A stretch of DNA of 64,000 nt, taken from Rachicladosporium sp. CCFEE 5018. Its lineage: Eukaryota; Ascomycota; Dothideomycetes; Cladosporiales; Cladosporiaceae. A program made the translations under genes and the position numbers. The stretch is taken from contig KZ111141.1 in the NCBI GenBank assembly GCA_002077045.2, positions 857,702 to 921,701 on the forward strand, read 5' to 3'. Positions 53,002 to 62,200 of this stretch are shown here, piece after piece. Positions within the stretch are counted from its first letter, which is position 1, and every line of letters starts with the position of its first letter. The notes under the pieces were generated by a model, which saw nothing but the letters and a program-made list of their open reading frames with translations, did no database searches and was not told the DNA's origin.

Positions 53002-53591
53002 GAAGCTAGCGAGGTGGAGCTAACAACTAGCGGCACTTGGTGGCAGATCCGAATAAAGTGTTGCGGCCGATGCTGGTCGTGTAGATCAAGTTGTCTGCCC
53101 TCCCCACCTCGCTGGCACCCATCAAATAGGAAGGTCGATGGTGAGTGTGGTCCAAGAGGCGAAGGCGAATGTCAGCACAATAGGATCTTGACGGAGAGTG
53201 AAGACCGCGATACTTCATCGACCCCAACTATTCCGCAGAAGCCGAGACTCCTGACATTGACGCCTCGACACTTTTGTACCTGGGCAGGCACTCGGCGCTA
53301 CTCAACTTCATCGCTCGCAAACCGCGTTTTTGCGTGTCTGTGATCGTCGGCCGCGTCGAAGTGCATCTTTTTCATCGCTGTTCATCATTTATTCAGATCG
53401 ACGTCAATTGCTCGAGCACGACGTCAAGCAAGCAAGCCGAACGAAACGCCCACGTAGCACCGGAGCCGAGTCCTGGCCACAAATACCTCCACCCGGAAAC
53501 CCATCGTTGACCGCTTGCATGGGAGCGTCAGTTTTGCGATAGGGGGCAGAGGCCAAAGCGAAAGATTGCTGGAGGCTGGTGGATCACAGCT

Positions 53592-55222
53592 ATGAAGTTC
53601 ACAAGTGTATTACGGATGTTGGCCGTGCAGGCGATCGCACCACTACTAGCCGCGAAGGCATTGGCACAACGGGATGATCTGAGCCAGCAATACTGCTCGA
53701 GCCAGAACACTGCGGGCAATTATGCTGCTGGTGAGTTGCGACCATCAGTTGCATTGACGCAAGCCAGTGGCACATGCTGACCATACCAGTGAGCAACATC
53801 TACCAGTCCAACGGAGCTTGCTTCCAGCAGTGTCTCCAGGGCTACGCCTTCGCCATCGTGCAGTATCAGCAATGCTGGTGCTCAAACTATATACCTGCCG
53901 AGCAGCTGGGCACGGGATCATGCGATACTCCGTGTCCTGGCTACCCGGACGAGTCTTGCGGTAACAACAACAGCGGACTGTTCGGCTACGTCCCTTTGCG
54001 ACGACAACCTTCTGGCACTGCTGGAGTCGTCTCGAGTACGCAGGCCTCCTCGACCACACCGACGCCAACACCATCGTCGACGTCGACAACACCTACACCG
54101 GTTAGTACTTCCACATCCACGAGCTACTCAAGTAGCACGAGTGATCCTCCGAGGAGCTCTTCGACGGCCGTTGTACCCTCGAGTTCTTCCACTACGCAGG
54201 CCGCAAGTACCACTTCGAGCTCGGCCCAGGTGTTAACATCTACTTCCTCGCAGACCTATACACCTCCGACAACGACTTCGCAGGAGCCTGCAAGTACCAC
54301 TGCTGCTGCACAGACGACTACTGTGAGTACGCCACCACTGTATATCGTCACTACAGATGCTGACGACCTCACTTCACAGACCTCGACCTCATCCACAACG
54401 AGTGCAGTTCCGGCTACTACTTCGTCAACGACCCCATCATCAAGTTCGACCTCCGCTGCCGCTGCCACTACGAGATCGACCTCACCCACCCCAGCCACAT
54501 TCACTCCATCTCCAGTGGTCTCCACACGCGTTGTCACCTTGTCTGGCGCGGTCACCACCGAGACAGTCACTTCGACACCCGCGGTCTTCCCGGCCGCAGC
54601 ACCCGCGTTCACCGAGCCCGAGCGCAAGTCCATCTCGGGCGGTGCCATAGCTGGCATAGTGATCGGCGTGCTACTCCTCCTACTCCTCCTCATCCTCGCC
54701 ATCTTCTTCCTCCGTCGCCGCAAACGCCGCGAGTCCATCTCCGAGATCGATGCCGCGACGGCTGGCGCCGGCGCCGGCGTCGGACGCCGTAGCCCACGCC
54801 GTAACGTCAGCGTGCTTAGCAAAGTCGGCTTGCTAGCGCGGAACAACACCGCCTCCCGCAACCACCAAGACATGTCAGAGAATCTCTTCGACGATAACAT
54901 GCCTGCCACTGGCCAGAACAGCGTGCGGCATAGTATGCTCTTCAACCATGGCGGATCTGAAGGCATCGCGCCTGTGAGTCCGCTTGCGGCTGGTGGCTAT
55001 GCGAGCTCAGGACACAGCTACGGGCAGGAGAACAGCAGGAGATATAGCCGACCGCTTGTCTACGATCAGCGCCTCAACCCCAGTGCACTCTGGGCTAACG
55101 CCGAGGCGAATGGGAGTCGGGTGAGCATACAAGACCACGCGGACTACAGTCGCAGTGTCGGTGGCAGGCTGGGTGTGGTGAATCCAGACACGAGAAGCAG
55201 TTTCGCGAGCTCAAGGGGCTAG
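53592..55222 (+). CDS. WSC-domain cell-wall stress sensor-like protein, 523 residues
   Basis: Exons 53592-53730 and 53790-55222 join across a 59-nt intron (donor GTGAGT, branch CTGAC, acceptor CAG). A signal peptide (MKFTSVLRMLAVQAIAPLLA, cut near ALAQ) is followed by a WSC domain (about 33-115) with eight Cys: QYCSSQNT, GACFQQCLQGY, QCWCSNYIP, CDTPCPGYPDESCG. A long Ser/Thr-rich mucin-like stalk (about 130-330), expected to be O-mannosylated, leads to one transmembrane helix (AGIVIGVLLLLLLLILAIFF) and a basic RRRKRRE stop-transfer. The tail of about 150 residues ends in Ser/Asn-rich sequence. Wsc sensors report wall stress to Rho1 and the cell-wall integrity MAP kinases. Confidence 0.9.
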
Positions 55223-57498
55223 ATGACCGGGACAAGAGATGTCAAGAAGCGATATGAACTGGTTTAGCGTTGGCGCTTTTGGGGAACTGGAACATGTGTA
55301 TATGGGCTATTGGGAAACGGAAGATACATTACAAGACACGAGATGTGATGAGCAGAGACGGCCGGCAATTAGTCTTGTGTGGAGGTAGGGTGGGGTGGAG
55401 GAAGAGCTAGACCCTCTCTAAGTTTGGCAGACCTATCGTTGAGATAGACATACTCTTATGCTTAGAGAAATGTACAGACGCTCCACTCGGACGAGGTCGC
55501 GCCTTGGAACCGGATATATGCCTCGGTCTTGGGTATAGCTTACTCGATACTTTCTTTTTTGTTACTCGCTACCTATTCCTCTTTGCTTTCTTCATTCTCA
55601 CCTCAGTCACCCCGACAGCAAATTCAAGCCCGAGGAAATGATCGACTGCGATTCCCTCCACCAAGTGAACAGCAGGCCAGGCGTCCGCTATCAGGCCAAC
55701 GATGACTGCGAGGCCTTCACTGCCCTGAGCAACTGACGACCTTCATGCTCCGATCACGTCTGGACTATAACGAAGCCGACACCAGCACGTCGAGATTGGT
55801 GTCCGCGCAAAGTGTGTACAGAGACACGAGGAGATCTTTGTCTGAAAACATCCCACAAGCACGCTTACTTATCGACGTGATAAAACAGAAGGCAGAGAGT
55901 CTCACACCACATTCAGACTATACGCGCCGAGCTGGACGCGAATCGTCGCCGCTTCGACTTGGAAGGAGGGGCCTGTGACAAACCCGGGAGTGAGAGCAGC
56001 AGGTTAGCAACAAATCTCGCGTGAATGTCGTATAGTCGCGGCGTGGAGAAATGCATTCCGAGGAAGCGTCTCATAACCCTTTGGCGTGGGAAGATCTGCC
56101 ACTGTCGAAGAGACGGGACGACGATCGTAAGATGATTACTACCAGCAGACTACAAGACGAGCGACAGATAGTATGCTAAGCTTCGCGACGAGATTCCAAG
56201 ACACAGGACGGAATCAGCGTCGGTCGCACATCAATGGCGTTAGTGATACTGATTGTTTGCTTAGTGGTTCAGCTGTGCGCTGCTACTGCGGCCGTATGCA
56301 TTGACGATACGTGAGGCAGGACATTGTGAATGAAGGGCAGTGAGTGTAGCAATGCGCCATGAGTGAGCCAAGCAACAATGTGCGAGGGGGTGAACAATAC
56401 ATTAGGTGTACTGTTAGTGGTAATTATGGCACTTAAAATGTACTTGGCCCTCAATGGGATGGATTCCAGAAGTCATGCGTACCAGGACATATTTGATTAT
56501 TGACGAGATTGTGAGTGAGGATGCCGTGAGTGACGATGTAAGCAGAATCAGCCTCTGGTTCGTAACATCGACACCAACAAAGTCCCCGGTGCATTGTTGC
56601 ATGAGCCTTGACGGCCGCGACTAATGGTATCTCACTGGTTGAAGGTATGCCACCGCAGAACTTGTCTGGGGTGGCAGTCACAGCTTCTGCCCACGCCTTG
56701 CCACGCTTGGTGTTATGTGCTTCGTCGACCACCATCCGCGTTCCCAGGACTATCGTAGGTCAGTCTACACAGTAGACCCATCCCGACGAAAGCCAATCAC
56801 CGTCGCGAATCGACATAGAGACCCCCACTGCCGTACACTGTAGCCGTATTAGTGGGCGCTGAAAGAGCAGGCAACCGACATCTCGCGGCTGCGACGATAA
56901 ACGCTCATAGGTGCGACGTCGAATCACGTACTAGTGAAGAGTCTGGCACAGATTTCTGCTAGACATGAGACGTGTGAGTGAGTCTTGCTGGTGTGATGAA
57001 GTACTCTGTCAGGCGAAGATTGACCAGATCTAAGCGATGAATTCATGCTGGTGATGGCGACTTAGGTGAGTGATGCTGCCTGATTGAGGACAGAGTTCAC
57101 TGCCGTGCCATCGTTGCGAGGATCTGCCTGCCAACCGTTGCCTGCATGAGTTGGTCATCGCTTCGTTATGTGCTCATTTCTGATCCCCTTGCGTTGCTGG
57201 CTACTGCTATCACCCTCCAAGCAGGTTTCTCGATGTTATGTCATCAGGTATACCGCCGATACCAGCCCGAGGAGTAATGTCGGATCACGCAACCACGTGC
57301 GGAGGACGCGATTCTTGCCGGACATCGGGAGCCCCTGGCGCGATGCGCTGCTGCATGGGTCTGCTCTATGGGAAGGACGACGAGGTGGCGGCACGGGTCC
57401 AACGCGGAAGGGATGCAGGCAGCTCTGCTGAACCTGTCTTCAGGCAGGCTAGTGTCTGTACCAACAAGGCCAGTACAGCAGTACAGTCCATTTGCTCC
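55223..57498. other. 2.3-kb gene-poor region
   Basis: This region lies between two convergent genes (WSC plus, Cwc24 minus). Frames of 60-94 codons occur; one at 56451-56735 (minus) reads VVDEAHNTKRG but has no helicase context. No repeat or coding gene could be supported. It is long for convergent fungal genes and may hold decayed sequence. Confidence 0.45.
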
Positions 57499-58434
57499 TC
57501 AGCCAGTGCTCGCCTCCACCTCTCCGCCCTCTGCCACCCTCTCATCCTCCCTCCTCTTCTTCCTCTCAAGCAGCTCCTTCAGCTTCTTCGCCACCCCAAA
57601 ACTCCCATTAGTGTCCTTCCCACACTGCGCGCACCCCTTCTTCTTCTCCTTCATATACCTCGTCATCGCACACCTCTCACAGAAGTAATGCCCACACTTC
57701 GTCACAACAGGCATCTTGTAGTCCTCTCTACAGATAATACATTTGAATGGAATATCCTTGAGCATCTTCGCCTCGTCGTCGAGGTCGTCATCCTCGCCAG
57801 CTTTGGGCTTGCCGCCGGCTTTGTCCTTCTTCCCGGCTTTCTCCCACTCCTTGTCAAGCTGCCAGCCTTGCTTGTAGTCTTCTCGCGCGTGCAGGAATTT
57901 GCAGCTATCGCCGAAGCCGCAGAAGCCGGTTTGCTTGTAGTCTTTGCAGACATCTGGGGCAAAGTCTGTGGTGATGATCGCTCGGACGTTCGAGGGTGGG
58001 GCTTTCACAGGGCCGAGACTGGATTTGGAGGTTGTCGTGGCTGTCGAGGGCTGGATGTAGGATGTTGAGGCGGTGGGTGTAAGGTCTGACTTCTGGGGTG
58101 GCGCAGCCGTGGATGAGGTTTGCAAGCCGGCATCGGTGAACCAGGTGCTGGAGCGAGTGGCGTCTGAGCTGGCGGCTATTGCTGTGCTGCGGTTGGCTGT
58201 CACTGTTGTGGGTTTGCTGAGGTCGGTGGTGTGACTCTGGCCGTTTGCGGTGGTGGTCAAGCCAGTCGTCTTGCGTCGTTTGACTCGAGTGCCTGAAGCG
58301 GAGTCGTCTGAGGACCCATCCGAGTCCGAGTCTGATGCTGGGGGAGGGCTCGCAGGCCGTTTGCGCGCTGTGGAGGACTTGGGAGCGCGCTTCTTGAATG
58401 CTATAGGAGCAGTCATAGGGGCGGTGTCGGCCAT
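57499..58434 (-). CDS. CWC24: Pre-mRNA splicing factor Cwc24 (RNF113-like), 311 residues
   Basis: This is a single exon. After a disordered basic Ser/Thr-rich N-terminus comes a CCCH zinc finger (about 160-185: CKDYKQTGFCGFGDSCKFLH), a Trp-containing linker (GWQLDKEWE) and a RING finger (about 230-270: CIICREDYKMPVVTKCGHYF, CERC, CAQCGKD). This order is diagnostic of Cwc24/RNF113A. In yeast, Cwc24 joins the activated spliceosome, covers the 5' splice site before the first catalytic step and is released by Prp2 action. The linker between CCCH and RING has an acidic insertion AGEDDDLDDEA. The gene is divergent from apsA. Confidence 0.93.
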   Translation of the reverse strand: MADTAPMTAPIAFKKRAPKSSTARKRPASPPPASDSDSDGSSDDSASGTRVKRRKTTGLTTTANGQSHTTDLSKPTTVTANRSTAIAASSDATRSSTWFTDAGLQTSSTAAPPQKSDLTPTASTSYIQPSTATTTSKSSLGPVKAPPSNVRAIITTDFAPDVCKDYKQTGFCGFGDSCKFLHAREDYKQGWQLDKEWEKAGKKDKAGGKPKAGEDDDLDDEAKMLKDIPFKCIICREDYKMPVVTKCGHYFCERCAMTRYMKEKKKGCAQCGKDTNGSFGVAKKLKELLERKKRREDERVAEGGEVEASTG

Positions 58435-59204
58435 GATGTCGAGTGTACCGATCTCAAGAATAAGGATGCAGTTTCAGGGCGAGATCTATTCACCACATAC
58501 CTCATTCAGCATGGAAGTCTCCAGATCTACAAGGCTGACTAAAGCGCGGCGCTGATCTGCCGTACGGTGCGCTCCGAGCCAGCAACGGCCGGCAAGCTCG
58601 ATCTGGTTTGGCCGATCTTTGTTTACCGTGGCGGTGCAGACGCTTGCTTGATTTCCAGCTTCAGATCATACCCGGGACAACATGTGACGAAGCACTCATA
58701 CTCACCTGTGATGTATGCTCAGATGGAGATCATAGCACATACATCAGCAGCACGAGACGGCATCTCAGCACCTCTGCTCACCGCAGGGCTGATGACGAGA
58801 CGATTGGCTGAAACGCGGGAGCAGCGGCAGATTGCGCGCTCGGGGCACGGTGATGTGTTGACAGGCGCGAAAACACAAACGTTCCATAGCAAACCTAGAC
58901 AGCCCCTCATCGTGTTGCTTAATAGTGTGTGTTGATCTCATTGTTCTTGTCCCTCGTTCGTTGCCATATCATCATTCCACTGTGACAATAATTACCGAGC
59001 AACTCCAGCGCCGCGGGTAGATCGTGCAGCGGCCCCTCGCCAGCGGGCATGCGTGTGTTGACCCCATAAACACTCCACCCGAGACCTGCATTGCTTTGAC
59101 CGAGACGAGACGAGGCGAGACATTGCGCTGGAGTGGTGCGATCGTATTGCTACAATAGGACTTCACTATTGATCTCGCATGTGATGCGCCCATAGCACAC
59201 AATC
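58435..59204. other. Divergent promoter region
   Basis: About 770 bp between the starts of cwc24 (minus) and apsA (plus). Small frames in it have no support. The promoters of both genes must be here. Confidence 0.5.
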
Positions 59205-62200
59205 ATGGCCAACCCTCTCGCCCCCCTCTCTCCAAACGCCGACCCCTTCTCCGACAACACGCCTTCTCTACCACATCCCGCGCCCTTGCGCTATGCCTCC
59301 TTCGATGCGTCGCAGAACGTCAACTCGCATCAATCGCCAGCGCAAGCCAGGCGTGCACTGGAAGCGCATCTTCAAGCCACAGACCGCCGAATCCATGATG
59401 CCTCAAAACTGGGCACGACCCTCTTGCAACAGCGCAAGGACTTGGCCACGCGACTTCGAGAAGTCGAGGAGCTGGACAAGGAAAATCAAGTCCCTGCAGA
59501 GCTGCAGAACAAGCTAGCAGAGCTGGAGAAGGAGTATCATGAAGTCGGAAGGGAGAGCGCGCGAGCATTCCTGCCAAAAGCCAAGCCTGCAAATGGAGGA
59601 AGCGAGCAATCGGTCTTCGAGACGCAGGCGAGGAGTTCTCCGAGTAAAGTCGCGGCGCCATCGAGAAGGCAGCGAAACCAGCCGACGAATCGCGTGCATG
59701 ACATTGAGTTTGCAACGGAAATTAGTACTCAGCTGCTAGCTCAGGTTAGGCAGCTGCAAGGAGCGCTCGCAGAGAAGGAGGATGCCTTGGAAGAAGCGAC
59801 TAGAGGGAAGGGCCAATTGGAGAATGAGTACTCAGCGCTGAGCTTGCGGATGAAGGGCCTCGGGGATGAGCTGCAGCGATCCAAGGACGAGAACTGGATG
59901 CTGGAGACGAAGGTGCAGGACCTCGAGACTGGACTACGGGAAAGCGGGGACAAGGAGCATAAGCTTGGCCTCGCTGTGAAGACACTGGGCAATGAGCGTG
60001 GAATTGCACAGCAGGAGGCCGAAGATCTGAGAAGTCTGCATCAGAAGACGGCAGACGAGCATAAAGCGATCATTCGTCAACACGAAGGCGACCTCCATGT
60101 CCTTCGTCGTGAGGCTACGGGTCAGGAGACGGAGAAGCAGCGTTTGCAGAAGAAGGTCGATGAACTCACATCGCAGAACACCGAGCTGGCAAAAGCCGTC
60201 TCATACCGCTGGAACGCAGCAAACAACGTTCCTATCCTTCCAGCAGGCGGCGACAACCTCTCTTCGAACTCCGACGCCGACCCAGAGCCCTCAGAAGCGG
60301 GTTCACCGATCAAGAACACACCTGCTCGTGCTGGCCACCTCGAGTCGGAGACTCTCAAGTCTTCTCTCACACACGCCCACCGCATGATCCAGAACCTCAA
60401 GAACAACATCCACCGCGAGAAGACTGAGAAGGTGGAGCTACGTCGCATGCTCAACGATGCGAGGGATGAGCTGGAGGGGAAGCGCAATTCTACCACTGGT
60501 GCGCAGGTAGCGAATATGAGCAAGAAACGTCGGTCTGAAGCCGAGAACGCCAAGTTGAAGAACCGGGGGCTTAAGCCTGGTGACAGACTGGGCGCGAATA
60601 GGAGCTCAACGACTGAAATATTGGAAGATGGCGAGAATTGGGAGGACCATGAAGTTTCGCCAACACGATCGAGGTCTACTGGTGGCATGAAGATGCCAGG
60701 CACCTTCAAGGCCAGCGACTCGGAGACTACAGATGCTTTCGAGACCGCCGACGAGACTCGTGGCACAGAGACCGAGGCTTTCCAGACAGGTCATGAAAGC
60801 TTTGGCGACGACAGCGATGAGCTCACGGAGACCGAAGGGCCTGCTCGTACAGCCCGAGGGCCATCATACTCTTCACCTGGCATTGCATCGGGTTCGTCAA
60901 GACCGGGTGTGGACAAGAGACATTCGTACATGTCCACCGCCTCGACATCAGCAGGCGAGCACTCCGACAACTCCGTCTCTGACGACGAAGACCGTCCAGC
61001 GGCGGTCAGCACCCCTGTAGCACACAACGGCTCAAAGTACCGTCTTCGCATGTCCCGGCATCTCGCACCTGGCAGTCGCAAAGGCAGCGCCCGCTCGCCA
61101 GGCGAGTTCGGCAGCAGCCCAGCCGTCAGCTCCGACCGCGGCACGCCTGTGCCAGTAGGCATGTCTCTCGGCGACGAACTTGCTGGTCTAGACTCCGACA
61201 GCATCAACAGCAGCGCCAGATCTTCGCGCTTCTACGACGAGGAAGCTGAGGCTGGTGGGGACATGCCTTCCAGCCCGCCTACCCAGATTCTGGACGAAGG
61301 CGCTCGGGACAGAGATGTTGATATTGGTGCGCCCACGATGCTGCCCTCTTCGCCGACGCCGACTGGCGAGCAGGCTGTGCTGGCGCAGCAGGCCAATGCT
61401 GCCATGCTTGCGCATGAGGGTGTAAGGAGGAAGGCAGAGATGGTCGATGCTGCGGTCATGACGGAGCCTTGGGAGCCGAAAGCTGCTGCTCTTCCAGTCA
61501 CGGAGGATCATGCCGATGGAATAGACGGCGGCCTGAAGAAGAGAGCTGTTGATGTTGTGGGTGGTGCGCTTGCCGGTGTTGGACTGGGCAGTCTCGTCGG
61601 GCGAAGGCATGGCGATGACGATGGTACAGGCGTCAAGGAAGTGCACGGCGATGCTGGTCATGCAGTCGTCTCTGCGGATCGAGATGTGCCCAGTGGCCCC
61701 AGCCCCGAAGCTACTGCTGAGGCTGGTGCTGTTGAGCCCAAGGCCTTGCGTGAACGCGGCTCGCTGCATACATTGGCTGGCACTGCTTCCACGCCAAATG
61801 ACGTTGTTGCAGCACGCTCGCCAGTACCTGCCCGTGCAGAAGAGAAGGTGTTGTCGTCTGCTGCGCCGGCATTACCTGTACACACCCATTTGTCGAATGG
61901 CTCACCTACGCTGCCGATTGCATCAGCCCTTCAAACGCTCGCAGAACCGACGCAAGTCAAGCCCGAGCCTATGAAGCTGCAGCACTCTACGATCATGACG
62001 CTCAATGAGACAGAGCCCACCGCGACAGCGCCTCGACCAAGCACAGCTCAGAAATCTGAAATACCACTCGTCGCTGCTGGCGCCGCTGGAGCTGGCGCGC
62101 TCGCCGGCTCAGCACTGACATCCAGCCATGCGGCGAAGTCAGTGGCGCCGCAGCAATCCTTCAGCTTCTCACCGATGATCGCGCAGGCCGTCGAGCCAGT

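Larger units (their letters stand above)
50434..53591. other. 3.2-kb gene-poor region
   Basis: This region lies upstream of both the Sec7 gene (minus) and the WSC gene (plus). Apart from a 13-bp tandem repeat at 51750-51801 and a weak 160-codon frame at 52519-53001, I see only short overlapping frames on both strands. No transposase, reverse transcriptase or terminal repeat was recognised. It may hold long promoters, non-coding RNAs or decayed elements. Confidence 0.5.

Noticed and set aside
54256..54966. 236-codon minus-strand frame with Val/Ala-rich, membrane-like product
   Set aside because: It is the complement of the Ser/Thr-rich stalk of the WSC gene, which produces such sequence automatically.
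56451..56735. Frame reading VVDEAHNTKRG, suggestive of a DEAH helicase
   Set aside because: Only four residues match; no Walker A or other helicase motif lies nearby on any frame.
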